This document shows, in pieces, positions 43,701 through 54,849 of a stretch of DNA of 64,000 bases. The DNA comes from Achatina immaculata (lineage: Eukaryota; Mollusca; Gastropoda; Stylommatophora; Achatinidae): contig CM019715.1 of the NCBI GenBank assembly GCA_009760885.1, positions 22,967,642 through 23,031,641 on the forward strand, given 5' to 3'. Both the position numbers and the translations under genes were made by a program. Numbering within the stretch: the stretch's first letter is position 1; each line of letters starts with the position of its first letter. The notes under the pieces were generated by a model. The model did no database searches, was not told where the DNA came from, and was given only the letters and a program-made list of their open reading frames with translations.

Positions 43701-46700
43701 CGAATGAGTGTCATTTCCATTCTTTGGTTTACTGACTTTGGATTTGCTAAGGGTGTTTTTTTTTCTTGCAATATTGTATCTTCACAAATTTCACCAATAG
43801 TTGTACGTGCAGTGAAATTCGCGTGCCGTGCTCTCCGAGTAGATGTTCTCTCTTTTCTGAAGCTGTGCACCCAGCACTAGTGTATCCTTCCTTACATCCT
43901 TCCCGTGCCGTTAAACGTCACATAGGCTGTTAAACGTCACATAAGGCTCGCATGGTAGATTGCAAAGATTTCCTGTTTTCGGCGAGTTTTTCAACCTCAT
44001 TAAGGGTTGTTATTCCCATTAAGCTGTCCTCTATTAGCAATGTCCTCTTTAAAGTTTCACGTGTTCGATCTCTTTTTCTTCAGCCTTGTGTGTTCCACTT
44101 GATAGCTTGTTTGGGAATTCTCTGGCTGTTTCTTCTCATCACATGACCAACATATGTCCATTTTCTTTTTTCTGATCACCCATGAGACAGGTTGTTGTTT
44201 GCTCATCTGTCTTATCTCTGCGTTGTACTTTAATTCATTCCACTTTATACCGATTATAAAGTATATACCGAGTACATACTAGTATATACTCGTGTATCGG
44301 GTAACCCATTTTTCCAGTAGAATCAGTTGGAGAAAGCCGTTAGCGGGCCAAGATACCACAATCTTCCGGGTGAGATGACATGTCAACATTAGTTACCCCA
44401 CTAGTACATACACATGTGACTTTTTAATTACATTCCCACTAACCACTGCGTCCGTTTGGTATTAAATGAATATTTATTCCAACATATGGGTAAACCCTTG
44501 CGCCAGCAGAATCAACAGACAGCATAGATGATGTTCGTTTCGTTATAAGCTTTTTCAAAAGTGGAACTTTAATATTGACGCATCCATTTTTCTTCGCTTA
44601 TTCATGTTCCTGGACTGTGGACTGATCACTAACCGTCAAATCTGCCTTGTGGCTACCTGAAATCTTTAAAAAAAAATCTATGTTCCGTAGCATTTGCATT
44701 CTGTAGGGACGTGAAGTGTTAGTGTCATCACAGTTCTAGACCACTACAGTATCTGAGGTATGGATGCCAGCGCCTGCATTTGCTGTCTTTGTTTTCCTAG
44801 AGAAACCCCAGGTACCTTGTACTTTTTTAGGTAGGGTCTACCCAGATGCTTATCGTTTCGGAAAAAAAAATTGCTCCCAAGTGCGAAATCGAACCAGAGA
44901 ACTTCTGATCGGTAGGGGAGTGCATTAACCACTACATCACCGCGGCACTTAGAGGAATTTAGATCTGCTACAAATCCTTTCCATTTCTTATACACAACTG
45001 CCAACCTTTTTATGGCGCGTTGCTTGCTATCTATGTTGGCTTCATGTTTTGTTTGTTAGTTTATCAATAAATAGGCCCCCTCCTGCTTCTTTCAGGTGAA
45101 GATTTTATTAATCGTTGGAAATGTTCTTTCATTTCTTTCTCAAAACCGGCGAATGTCTACACCGAGTCTTAATTTCATGTGCACTAGGCACTGTTTAAAT
45201 CTTCACACAGCCACGTCGGGCTTGGACAACACACACACACAACTATAACCTGCACAACAAGAGCATGTCACACTGACCTACCTACAAAGTCCGTGAAGTA
45301 GAGGGAGTAACACACCAGCGACATCCAGCACAGGAGGTTGCACAAACACAGAACCCACATACATCTTGGCATTTGAATGATGGATTTCAGGTACGTCTTT
45401 AATGTTACATCAGCGGAGATTTCCACTTTTCCCATGGCGTCCATGTCCGATATCGCGAGCACGTCGTTGTGCTCTTTATGTGTGCAGTCTATCGCATAAA
45501 GATTTATCTCTTCATTTTCCTTGGTGGTTTCATGAAAAAGAGCATCAACACATTCCTTGGAAGCTTTCTCCTCATCCTTTAGCATTTGGTTTTCATCACA
45601 ACAGTTGCCCGAATTAGACATTGGAATGTGACTTGATTGTTTGGCCGTAGACTGATAGAAACCAGGCATCGTTCTTTGAGACTTTGTCAGTTTTTCGATT
45701 TGTGTTGTCAATATTGGACTGAGCTCATTGCCTGGTATCCCAATAAGGCCGCTGCATTTCTCTGGTTCCGGTGTCTTGGTGTCAGTCTTTGACTGCTTGG
45801 CTTGACTGTGAAATGTGGAATCTTGTGTAGGCTGAAAACTGGAGTTAGCTGTTTCGGAAGTTTCCTTGTAGCGTCTCCCAGATATTCTCGGCTGCTCTTG
45901 GATGTTTTCTTCCACTGAAAGATCTTCGTCGGTAAATCTGGTATACTTGAAGGACCTCTCTTTCCTTATTTCAGGATCGACAGATCCCAGCTCTGAGAGT
46001 GGAGTTTCTCTGAAAGATGTCAGCGTGAAGAAGATACATATGATGAAAGAAACAAGTACAACAGAGAATACTACACGGATATGACCACCTAAAATTTCAC
46101 CGAAGTGGGTTGAGTTCCAGTCTATTCCGCCCATGATGTAACCAATGGAACCTCCTGCCCCGGCCATCACTGTAAAAGTTGTCAGCCCGGCAGAATGATC
46201 TTCTGCTACACTTACATCCAGGAGATACGCCCTGCACGGTGATTGGCAGGCATCACAGCTGAAGTCCAGCATAGCCACGCCCAGAATTGTAAACATTATC
46301 CCCCAGAAATGCTCAGAAGGAATGAAAAATGAGTCTCTGCTGGATTTCTGGGATGCTCCAGTTTCGTTCATTTGTGGAGGCGTATAGCCAGGTCCAGAAG
46401 CAGATCTAACAGTTTCGTTCCCATGATCGCCAAGCAGTATTCCCAAAGCTTCACCGTTAGGAACAAGCCCTAATCCCAGAACGATTCCAATAGACATTAT
46501 TATAATAAATGGTCGTCTTCGTCCAATCCTCAGTCTGCACCTGTCACTCAGCGATCCCATCACAGGCACAAGGAAAAACCCTAGCACAGGGCTAAGACAC
46601 CAGGTCAAGGTCATGAGGGAGGCTGGCACGCCCAGTTTGAGCAGTATTGGACTAACAAAAGCAGTCTCAGCAGCATAACACAACTCGATACCGCACACAG

Positions 46701-46872
46701 CCGCGCTGATGCGCATCAACTCCAGCTTGCTTTTTCTCTGTGGCGCCCCTGTCTGCTGGTCACGGTGTTCCTTGTCTGCAACAAGGCCAGCCAGGCCGAT
46801 ACCCACGTACTGGACATACGGATTGTTTTTGACGGCCTTCAAGGCTTGCAAGATCCCCACGTCCATGGCCAT
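37515..46872 (-). CDS. SLC45A: SLC45-family transporter (proton-associated sugar transporter-like), complete, 4 coding exons
   Basis: Coding exons in order: 46872-45282, 43245-43087, 40140-39965, 37730-37515. All introns are GT-AG, phases fit and the sum is 2142 bp, i.e. 713 residues plus TAA. The protein is an MFS transporter: six N-terminal membrane segments (about residues 53-285) with the loop motif DRCRLRIGRRRPF (110-122) and DFSCDACQSPCRAYLLDV (203-220), then a long polar loop (about 290-490), then six segments starting with MWVLCLCNLLCW and YFTDFVGQSVFGGDPKAP. That last block is diagnostic of SLC45. The loop length fits SLC45A1/A4 rather than the shorter A2/A3; the exact paralogue is not resolved. 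Known members co-transport H+ and sugars; the substrate here is inference. An in-frame TGA lies 9 bp before the ATG, fixing the start. The minus-strand gene converges on MANBA. Confidence 0.93.
37766..38780. repeat. 48-bp minisatellite in the SLC45 intron, about 21 copies
   Basis: Unit CACATGTTAGTTACCAAACT, then GTCGTGGACAATGCAGAAAT, then TAGATAAA. The 16-codon period gives spurious ORFs on both strands. On the gene's strand each unit carries GGTAACTAACATG, a branch-point-like sequence. The nearest unit ends about 36 bp from the exon-4 acceptor. Confidence 0.95.
38781..39174. other. SLC45 intron sequence, nothing recognised
   Basis: AT-rich spacer between two minisatellites. Confidence 0.5.
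39175..39875. repeat. 32-bp minisatellite, about 22 copies
   Basis: Unit TCTTTGATTCTCTGACCTAC plus TACCAGACCAAG; with local two-unit blocks repeated. It stops about 90 bp from the SLC45 exon-3 donor. Confidence 0.94.
39965..40140 (-). CDS. SLC45A: SLC45 coding exon 3
   Basis: The acceptor is TTTCCCTCCTCAG and the donor GTAACA. The 176-bp exon encodes AKKIYVLGQLVFTVGMAGMA, then TAGVMYATLFTMPYLLVAHY, two transmembrane segments of the C-terminal half with the family's MPY(x)L(x)AxYH motif. It ends in phase 0. Confidence 0.93.
40263..40400 (+). pseudogene. LINE family B 3' end fragment
   Basis: [24 protein letters not shown] shifted frame then [17 protein letters not shown]; tail AAATAAATGAATGAA. 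Possible short direct repeat AAAGTTAAG on both sides. Confidence 0.8.
40472..40636. repeat. 27-bp minisatellite, array 1 (about 6 copies)
   Basis: Unit TTTCCATAACATATAGGTTA plus ATCCTCC, same unit as 41481-41908. Confidence 0.92.
40637..41480. other. SLC45 intron sequence between two arrays of the same unit
   Basis: Nothing recognised; unique-looking DNA about 845 bp long separating identical-unit arrays, so it may be an insertion into one array. Confidence 0.5.
41481..41908. repeat. 27-bp minisatellite, array 2 (about 16 copies)
   Basis: Same unit as 40472-40636; a five-unit block is itself duplicated (about 41500-41610 and 41615-41720), giving a higher-order repeat. Confidence 0.93.
41909..42628. 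other. SLC45 intron sequence
   Basis: 42505-42600 resembles a foldback arm (TTTTTGTAAAACTGTACCAT). Otherwise nothing recognised. Confidence 0.45.
42629..43079. repeat. 22-bp minisatellite abutting SLC45 exon 2
   Basis: Unit AGACTACCTACTTCACAGTC plus AC, grading into AGACTGTCTAAATCACTGTC variants. It ends about 2 bp from the GTGAGT donor of exon 2. Confidence 0.92.
43087..43245 (-). CDS. SLC45A: SLC45 coding exon 2
   Basis: The acceptor is CAACTGGCAG and the donor GTGAGT. The 159-bp exon begins with GQSVFGGDPKAP (the SLC45 signature) and continues YDAGVRTGSLGMSLYSLACA, then ERLVSRF. It ends with one base that joins the next exon to make Arg. A 22-bp minisatellite ends about 8 bp downstream of the donor, and a LINE insertion starts about 48 bp upstream of the acceptor. 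Confidence 0.94.
43280..43680 (+). mobile_element. LINE family B 3' insertion with perfect 13-bp TSD beside SLC45 exon 2
   Basis: ACGTGTCATATCA at 43280-43292 and 43668-43680 flanks the insert. It encodes [60 protein letters not shown] and ends in (AATG)n. Opposite strand to the host gene. Confidence 0.92.
43886..44265 (-). pseudogene. LINE family A 3' fragment
   Basis: Starts at CTTACATCCTTCCCGTGCCG, the complement of the family A 3' end, with a small duplication (GTTAAACGTCACATA twice) and the GHVMRR/KQAIKW region in shifted frames. Confidence 0.83.
44266..44789. other. SLC45 intron 1 sequence, nothing recognised
   Basis: A short TATACTAGTATATACTCG stretch near 44275; otherwise unique. 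Confidence 0.5.
44790..44955 (-). mobile_element. tRNA-derived SINE-like element
   Basis: On the - strand GGTGATGTAGTGGTTAATGC (A box) and GGTTCGATTTC (B box) sit about 30 bp apart, followed by a T-rich run. The head differs from the SINE at 35936. Confidence 0.65.
44956..45281. other. SLC45 intron 1, near the donor
   Basis: A short (CA)n run at about 45230; nothing else. Confidence 0.5.
45282..46872 (-). CDS. SLC45A: SLC45 coding exon 1 (ATG, TM1-6, long loop, TM7)
   Basis: The 1591-bp exon starts MAMDVGILQALKAVKNNPYV. An in-frame TGA nine bases upstream makes this the first ATG. It holds the N-terminal MFS half, possible N-glycosylation sites (NETV, NETG, NSTH) in extracellular-looking parts, and an uninterrupted polar loop. 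It ends in ...SLYFTDFVG with one base of the Gly codon before donor GTAGGT. A T-rich tract and CAAAAG acceptor just upstream (exon edge near 46883) suggest a non-coding 5' exon farther out. Confidence 0.94.
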
Positions 46873-46918
46873 ACTTGATCAGTCTTTTGAAAAGAAATAA
46901 AAAAAACAGGTAAAAGTG

Positions 46919-47087
46919 ATCCTGTCATGCCTTAGAGGCACATAGGGACTTGGTGTTAGTGCCCACATTTTCCTTGACCTGTCAGCACACTAGAGAGTGA
47001 TATGGTCAGTATCACGCCTGGCTGCTTTTCAATGCTCAGCTTTAGAAGAAGAGCCAGATGCCCATTTCTACAACTGAGTTACGGGGG
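46919..47087 (-). mobile_element. tRNA-SINE tail, 5'-truncated
   Basis: Complement matches the body of the SINE at 35936 (CCAGGCGTGATACTGACCAT, GCTGACAGGTCAAGGAAAAT, CTCTAAGGCATGACAGGAT) without its tRNA head. It lies just upstream of the SLC45 first coding exon. Confidence 0.85.
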
Positions 47088-47789
47088 GGGGAGGGGGGAG
47101 GGACTGCTGACTTCTGCCATAAGAGACCAATGAATAATGAGCAAACTTCACATCTAAACCCTTAAGATAAACGGCTCGTTTTGGTATGAGAGACCTTTGT
47201 TAGATTACTTGAAACACAGTGCAGTTTACGAAGTCAGAAATGAATATACAAGGGAGCGAATTATAGCCAACATAACTACAAATATATAAGTGACCAAAAT
47301 TACGACTATAGCCAAGAAGTTTCCTTCTCAGCGGCCTTAAACTCAAGATATATTCAATATATCATCAGAATTTGACATTCACCGGGACATTGTTTACATC
47401 CTGCAAGCGAATGACAATAGAATTTACAGTGCAGAGCAGCGAGACCTGCTTTGAAGGTAGGACTAATCTACCAGTTCAGAATCAGTTTTTCTTATCACAG
47501 CATGTCAATTACTTTTTTTTCAAACAGCTCTCTTGATTGGAGTAGGACGGGAGCAAGCCTTCATCCCATTGTCTTTCCTATGGAGAAGCTAGTTCGCACA
47601 GTTACTCTTTTGCTTATCAGGGTTGTAAATATGGGTGAATACAACAGCAATAACAATGAATATTGTAAATATAAGACAGCTACAATAAAGGAGAAGAACC
47701 AAACTGAGAAAACAATGAAGATTCTAAATATAAATTTTGAAAACTGCGAAAATTTTGCAGATTGAAAATATACACTCAACGCTCATCTC
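47088..47789. other. SLC45 5' flank, nothing recognised
   Basis: G-rich run at about 47083-47102. The promoter and 5' UTR exon could lie here or farther out; no firm signal. Confidence 0.4.
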
Positions 47790-48060
47790 CACAAGATGAA
47801 AGCCGAGCTAACAGCCCAGTGCCTGCGCCGAAAGGACCCCCAGACTTCTTGACACATACTACAGACCTACGCCATATACAGAGACCTCAGAGCCCAGGTA
47901 TGGCCTCCGAGAGAAGCACTGGGGCTCCTACGAAGACCACGTGGTGACAGCAGAATTAGTGGGGGCAACCCGATCCCTGTTTAGAAAGTTGAGCATACAG
48001 AACTGAACTGAACGAAGAAGAAGAAGAAGAAGAAGAAGATAAGACGAAGAAGAAGAAGAC
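47790..48060 (+). repeat. Unclassified retroposon with (GAA)n tail
   Basis: Body includes AGACCTACGCCATATACAGA and ends in a GAAGAAGAAG run of about 45 bp, in the style of 7926-8159. Confidence 0.6.
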
Positions 48061-48234
48061 GTGAGGAGGAAGAAATATATGTGAATAAATTGTGACTGAT
48101 AGTTGTTAAATTCTTCTGAATAGTTGCTCATGATGTGGTTAATGGTGTCATTGTGACGGATTAATAGAGTATGCTTCGTAAGATTGAGAAGAATTTGCTT
48201 CGAAAAGAATGGATTCGTGTTAAGCTGTGACAAG

Positions 48235-48632
48235 TCTAACGTGGCTTTACTGTCCAGGGCATTTGGGAGTATATGGCAATGATGTGGCAGATACACTTGC
48301 TGGACAGGTTAAAATAAATGGCTGACTGACAACGAACAGGAGGGACATTGCTAAGGCTGTGATGGACAGACTGCAGGGAAAATGAAGAGCGGGAATGAAA
48401 GAACAATGTAGCTGTGAAGAGATTGCTGGAGCTAGGACAAATTAAAGATGCTGGTAGGAAATCTGAACTGTGTGGCAGAAAACACTTCGTAAACAACCAA
48501 CGTTTAACAGGAACTATCAGCAAACAACTCTTGGATGGATGCTGCGGTATGCGGAGGAGTATATATGTGGCTGTCCTGAATGCAGTGAAGCCGGAGTCTG
48601 AATTTTGAACTTTGAACTTTGATCTTCTGAAA
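48235..48632 (+). pseudogene. I-clade (Nimbus-like) LINE 3' end with RNase H remnant
   Basis: PGHLGVYGNDVADTLAGQ is the RNase H terminal motif. Then RLLELGQIKDAGRKSELCGR and, shifted, EEYICGCPECSEAGV before the stop, finishing in GAACTTT repeats. Frameshifted. Confidence 0.8.
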
Positions 48633-49879
48633 AGTGGCATGCATTATTTTGCTGCAGCATCTCTCTAATTTCTGATTCGACGAAAATTTGAATTCAGCAA
48701 TACTAACTTACCGTAACAACACATAGGTTTTATGTTACTAGGTCAAGTCTCTTTGTTCTTACATAGCTTGTAAGCTACCATGTCTATGAAAGCAAAAAAA
48801 GTGAAAACAAACTACACTGTGGAGATTTCAAAAATAAATTTCCAACTCCACATCAAAGCTACGAACTATTTTTTTTTTTAAAGGAGGAGAAAATGGAGGA
48901 AATGAGGCAATGAATATCTTAAGTTCACTCCTCGAGTTATTAATCCTCCATTTTCGTCTTTGGTATTTTCTCGCTGCTTTATAAGTCCAAGCTAATGAAC
49001 TGTCTCACGGCGTGTCTGGCCGGCCATGTTTGATCTCTTCCAAGACACTATATTGGAGTCTCTTGGGCTTCGTTAATTTGCAGGCGGGTAGAAATTAAGC
49101 AGCCAGTGGAAGAAGACGTCTGGATATTTTCCGAAGTCCAGCTAAACAGACAGGTCTGATAATATGGGTCATTGACTGGACAAAGGACCGAATAATTGCT
49201 GTGTCTCTCTGACAATCCAAAGACCTAACAAGAAAAGGTCTTTCAGAGTTTGTGATTTTCCACACCATCTATAGAGAAGAGTGGAAGTCTTCCAAATATA
49301 GAAAGTGAATATGAGACTAAAACAACCCTCCTTAACATTTTTGCTACAGGGTGAGGTGCGCACCGCCTTGCACCCCCTATGTAAAAACTTTGTATCTGCA
49401 GCTTACAGCCTGTTAGTCTGGTCAGTAATATCGGCAACACTTGTTAGAGTAAACATGATATTTTACTGTGGATCCATTTATAAACCATGTTTAGTTTTCT
49501 TGTAACCACGACCTCTCTTCCTCATAGTAACCGGTGCACATTGTTTGTGCTCCTTGCGACATAAGGGTGATTGTAATTCTGTACTATTCCAAGACTTAAG
49601 ATAAGTCATTTACAATTTTTCATTAATTTTTTTCATTTTTAAAAATTATTTCGTTAACATAAAATTCATGTGAAATCTATATTTTGTCATCTCTCTCTGA
49701 TTCTTCGTCCTGTTTGTTTTTGTTTGATAGAGGCTCATGCCGAAACGTCACAAGTGTGTTATCATTAAATAATAAAGCTGTTCCTACTTTTTTTTCTAGT
49801 TTATACATTTTGGTATAACAGCGTTACTGCAGTGTTTTGCGTATAGCTGTATACTTATACACTAATTATTCTGTGTTAC
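48633..49879. other. Intergenic sequence, nothing recognised
   Basis: No coding or repeat family signal that I trust. Confidence 0.45.
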
Positions 49880-50240
49880 TAAGAATTAAGTGTTACTTCA
49901 TCTCATCACAGTAAGAATTAAGTGTTATTTCATCTCATCACAGTAAGAATTAAGTGTTATTTCATCTCGTCACAGTAAGAATTAAGGGTTTACTTCATCT
50001 TGTCACAGAAAGAATTAAGTGTTTACTTCATCTTGTCACAGAAAGAATTAAGTGTTACTTCATCTTGTCACAGAAAGAATTAAGTGTTACTTCATCTTGT
50101 CACAGAAAGAATTAAGTGTTTACTTCATCTTGTCACAGAAAGAATTAAGTGTTACTTCATCTTGTCACAGAAAGAATTAAGTGTTTACGTCATCTTGTCA
50201 CAGAAAGAATTAAGTGTTACTTCATCTTGTCACAGTAAGA
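49880..50240. repeat. 31-bp minisatellite, about 11 copies
   Basis: Unit AAGAATTAAGTGTTACTTCA plus TCTTGTCACAG, with TTTACTTC one-base-longer variants that rotate the reading frame. Confidence 0.93.
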
Positions 50241-50303
50241 AGCGTTACTTCGCCAAACAGGGTACGGTTCAACATGATCCCAGCGATGCTGAAATCTGGT
50301 TGT

Positions 50304-50636
50304 TTGCGCTGTTCACTCACACACGTCAAATTTGCGCTGTTCACTCACACACATCAAGTTTGCGCTGTTAACTCACACACGTCAAGTTTGCGCTGTTCAC
50401 TCACACACGTCAAATTTGCGCTGTTAACTCACACACATCAAGTTTGCGCTGTTAACTCACACACGTCAAGTTTTCGCTGTTCACCCACAGACGTCAAGTT
50501 TGTGCTGTTCATTCACACGCGTCAAGTTTTCGCTGTTCACTCACAGAGGTTAAGTTTGCGCTGTTCACTCACACACGTCGAGTTTGCGCTGTTCACCCAC
50601 AGACATCAAGTTTGCGCTGTTCATTCTTACATGTCA
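50304..50636. repeat. 28-bp minisatellite, about 12 copies
   Basis: Unit GCGCTGTTCACTCACACACG plus TCAAGTTT. Confidence 0.93.
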
Positions 50637-50679
50637 AGGCACTGTACTTAAGCTACCATCCAACACCTGGCCACTCTTC

Positions 50680-51690
50680 AGATCATCACTGCATCAGGTA
50701 CAAAATCAAATTCTCATTTCTATGTGGAGATAGGCTGCCGACACAGTCTTAGCAGCAGACAGGGAAAAAGATGCACAAGAGATGCTAGATATAGTTGTAG
50801 CAGAGAAAGTGAATATAACGGACTGTCACTGAACAATGAGCAATGCTCGTGTCTAGAAAGAAAACTGTAACAGAATGTAATGTAAAAACCAAAGTAATAA
50901 CATTAACAGAATGTAATGTAAAAATCAAAGTAATAACATTAACAGAATGTAATGTAAAAATCAAAGTAATAACATTAACAGAATGTAATGTAAAAATCAA
51001 AGTAATAACATTAACAGAATGTAATGTAAAAATCAAAGTAATAACATTAACAGAATGTAATGTAAAAATCAAAGTAATAACATTAAAACAAGCGCACAGA
51101 TTCAAGTATCTTGGCACAGCGATAACACCAGATGGTAGATGTACCACAGGGGTCAAAAACAGAATATGCCAGGCAAAGGTAGCATTTCAGAAAATAAAAT
51201 CTATTTTGTGCAGCCCATCTTTGTCAATGGATACTAGGAAAAAAAAGTCTTGAAATGTTACATCGAGCGAGTACTACTGTATGGAAGCGAATCATGGTCA
51301 CTAATAAAAACAACAAAAAGAGCATTAGAAGCAACTGAAATGTGGTTCCTGCGAAGAATGTTAAGAATATCATGGACAACCAAAATAACAAATGAAGAAT
51401 GCCAAAGGAAAACCAAAGAGAAACAAACATTAATAAGCACACTACGGGGAGAACCAGTCAAGGTTTTATTGTCCCCACAAAGAGAAGAAGAGTAATTGAA
51501 AATGTCGTGACAGCGGGGAAAATAGGAGGCAGAAAAGGAAGAGGTAGATCAAGAGAGAAAATCTTAGACGGCTAGACAAAATGACATGTGTGAGACACAA
51601 CAACAGAACTGATGAATAACATGAAAGATCGGAAAACTGTGGAGAGACGTGGTTGGCTAGCCTCCAGGCATGGCACATGATGATGATGAT
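50680..51690 (+). pseudogene. LINE family D 3' part with an in-frame repeat expansion
   Basis: From about 50735: AADREKDAQEMLDIVVAE-like words, SRKKTVTECNVK, QAHRFKYLGTAITPDGRCTT, VKNRICQAKVAFQKIKSILC, EATEMWFLRRMLRISWTTK and an end at GGCATGGCACATGATGATGA. A 36-bp unit is repeated six times inside the frame (50869-51086). Confidence 0.85.
50869..51086 (+). repeat. 36-bp minisatellite inside LINE D, 6 copies
   Basis: Unit ACAGAATGTAATGTAAAAAT then CAAAGTAATAACATTA; 12 codons (VITLTECNVKIK), so the expansion keeps the LINE frame. Confidence 0.93.
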
Positions 51691-52235
51691 GATGATGACA
51701 ATGGGGAATGTAAGAAGAAATACTATTCGTACATTAGCGATATGCGTACATAATGCGCTCATAATATGTACATAATGGGTTTATAGCATATATATATGTA
51801 TATATATATATATTACATTTATTGTTTTCCCGTGCAATGAATGAAATTACAGATTTCTATTCGCCGGTTTCCATAGAAACCAATTGCCATGGTGACATGC
51901 AGAATCACGCACGTCGACATGTGGATACATTCCCTTCTCTGCAACGTACAACAGAGACAGAGCCAGGAGAAGTGTGGAAATTGTGAATCTATTTATAAGG
52001 TCTACGTTACAGGCTACAATACGTTTGTTCGTTTGTTTGTATTTTCATAACGTGAACCATATATACCATCTGCGATTCGTTAAACATGCAGGGAAAGGAA
52101 ATGAAAATAGTAATTTACTTCACACTAGCTTCATAACCCTATAAACAAAGGATCCAGTTCCAAAATTCCCAAGCTTTGCTTCAACGCAATTTGCCATCAG
52201 TTACCAGAAAATTCTAAACTATCGTCGTGCACATT
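51691..52235. other. Intergenic sequence with (TA)n
   Basis: Short TATATATATGTATATATATA at about 51790; nothing else recognised. Confidence 0.5.
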
Positions 52236-52242
52236 ACAATAT

Positions 52243-52280
<38 letters not shown>

Positions 52281-52575
52281 GTGCTGTGCAGACTGGCGTT
52301 GGCTATTATGCTTCTCCAGAGTACACGATCATTCATGCAGGCCATCAGCTCAGTTGGTGATCTACTCTCACACCGTCCCATCAGACCTTCCAGTATCATT
52401 TCTCTTGGTCTTCCCCTGGCTCTTCTTCCTTCTATTTCTCCTGTTCTTATAATATTTTCAATGCCCCCTCTTCTCACTTCATGTCCTATAAAAGTACATT
52501 ATCTCTCTCTTATTTTTTTGTGAAGATTTTTGTAATCTCCCGCTCTCCTCAAACATTCCCCATTAGTTATTTTTG
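52236..52575 (-). pseudogene. LINE family D 3' fragment with (ATG)n tail
   Basis: MRRGGIENIIRTGEIEGRRA, GRPREMILEGLMG and NDRVLWRSIIANA, ending (on the - strand) in a GATGATGAT run at 52240-52280. Confidence 0.82.
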
Positions 52576-53229
52576 CAGAAAATTCACATATAATATAATA
52601 TAATATAATATAATATAATATAATAATATACGGAAAGGACGAGGCTGACCAACTAGAAGTCAGGGCCAGACCGGAGTGCCTCATCAAAATGGGCAAATCT
52701 GACTTAAACATGTCCTTCAAACAACAACTCGAGGAACAGTCGCAAAGAAATTTTCTCCGAAAAGCCTACGACGCATGACTCGGTGCGCTACATGTAGCCA
52801 CGGACAGCGGCTGCAAATCTCAACTAAATGTTAGATCACGTGCATCAAACAACCAAAACAACACTGAAATCATTTCTCTAAAGACACTGAAAAACACATA
52901 TATTTATATATCGTATTTCTGAAAGTGAACGCTCTGGTACGTCTTCACATAGAAAGACAGAAACGATGTATTGACCCTGACTTTTATTTCAGACCCGGCG
53001 TTTATCTGAGGCATGCATTTACTCGAACAAAATGGCTCTGTTAAACCATCCCCAAGCGTTTAATTGAGGCAGGTGACTATTTCAGACCCGACGTCTGATC
53101 AAGGAAATATGATGTATTTAGAAAGTTTCAAACTTGGGTGGAAAAAAAAAGATTCCTCCATTTTTTGGAAACCACCAACGAAACACTGAGTTGTAATAGC
53201 TAATTCTGGAACTGAATATCGGGGGCGCG

Positions 53230-53260
<31 letters not shown>

Positions 53261-53357
53261 GAAAGATGAAAAAGAAAAATATCCTTAAATTTCTATTCCC
53301 AGATGTGTGTATGCAGTATATGATAACGTTGAAATGGTGTACTTCCAATACGTGCAC
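52576..53357. other. Intergenic sequence with two microsatellites
   Basis: (TAATA)n at about 52590-52628 and (GC)n(AC)n at 53223-53262. 52640-52830 carries a KMGKSDLNMSFKQQLEE-like frame that may be an old RNase H LINE tail; weak. Confidence 0.5.
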
Positions 53358-54320
53358 TTCATGAAGTAAAGTACTAGGAAGAACTGTACTTCATTTAAGT
53401 GAAGCACTTTGAACAACTGTATTTAATGACGAGAAGCACATCTACGCATAAGAACTGTGCTTATTAAGGTACATCATGAAGTACTTCATAAATAGAAATA
53501 TTTAGAACATATGTATTTAATTAAGAGAAGCAATTTGAACAACTGTATTTAATGAAGATAAGCACTTTGAACAAAAGTATTTAATGAAGGTAAGCACTTT
53601 GAACAACTGTATTTAATGAAGAGAAGCAATTTGAACAAATTTATTTAAAGAAGGGAAACACTTTGATCAACTGTATTTAATGAAGAGAAGCAATTTGAAA
53701 AACTGTATTTAATGAAGAGAAGCACTTTGAACAAATGTATTTAATGAAAGGAAGCACTTTGAACAACTGTATTTAATGAAGAGAAACACTTTGAACAACT
53801 GTATTTAATGAAGGGAAGCACTTTGAACAACTGTATTTAATGAAGAGAACCAATTTGAACCACTGTATTTAATGAAGGGAAACACTTTGAACAACTGTAT
53901 TTAATGAAGGGAAACACTTTGAACAAATGTATTTAGTGAAAGGAAGCACTTTGAACAACTGTATTTAATGAAGAGAAACACTTTGAACAACTGTATTTAA
54001 TGAAGGGAAGCACTTTGAACAACTGTATTTAATGAAGAGAACCAATTTGAACCACTATTTTTAATGAAGGGAAACACTTTGAACAACTGTATTTAATGAA
54101 GGGAAACACTTTGAACAATTGTATTTAATTAAGAAAAGTACTTTGAACAAATGTATTTAATGAAGAGAAGAGAAGCACTTTGAACAACTGTACTTAATCA
54201 GATACTTCATGACGAAGCACTTCATTAAGAGAAATACTTTGAAGATCTGTATTTAATGAAGAAAAGCACCTCTAACAACTGTACTTCATATGCTACTTCA
54301 TAAAGAGAAATACTTTGAAT
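53358..54320. repeat. 32-bp minisatellite, about 29 copies
   Basis: Unit AATGAAGAGAAGCACTTTGA plus ACAACTGTATTT. Ends are degenerate; a block of about 190 bp within it recurs (about 53755 and 53945). Confidence 0.94.
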
Positions 54321-54527
54321 ACTTGGGGGCTCCAGTTAACATTCCTTGCTATAGACGTAACAGATTTTTCAGGGCACTGCTCTAAAAATAAATACAGAAA
54401 ACATTGTTTCACGAACACAGAAATAGTTACAAATCAACCACCCCTCCCCCCCAAAAAAACCATGTAGAATGGCAAAAGAAAAACAGCAAGTCCAGATCTG
54501 TTTAATTAATTTGTTGTTGTTGTCAGA

Positions 54528-54790
54528 ATGAAGCGCTTTCTGTCAAGAAGAAATAATCAGAGAATCCCCAAACAAGCTATCAAATGGAACACAACAAGCC
54601 AAAGAAAAAGAGGTGGACCACGTGAAACTCTAAAGAGGACATTGTTAAGAGAGGCCACTTCAGTGGGCATAACATCCCTTGATGAGATTGAAAAACTCGC
54701 CGAAGATAGGAAATGTTGGCGAACTACCATGCGGGCGCTATGTGACGTTTAACGGCACGGGAAGGATGTGAGATGTAAGATGTATGATGT
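54528..54790 (+). pseudogene. LINE family A 3' end
   Basis: A 74-codon open tail [39 protein letters not shown] and stop, then GACGTTTAACGGCACGGGAA and TGTAAGATGTA tail. Confidence 0.88.
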
Positions 54791-54849
54791 TTCTCTTGGC
54801 GGTGATGTTTTTCTTCTTTTTTTCTTAAATTCTTTCCCTGATTTTGCGG

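Noticed and set aside
45402..46900. Short + strand frames over the SLC45 first exon
   Set aside because: Antisense shadows without family similarity.
48236..48640. 134-codon minus-strand frame
   Set aside because: Antisense of an I-clade LINE end carrying an RNase H motif on the + strand.
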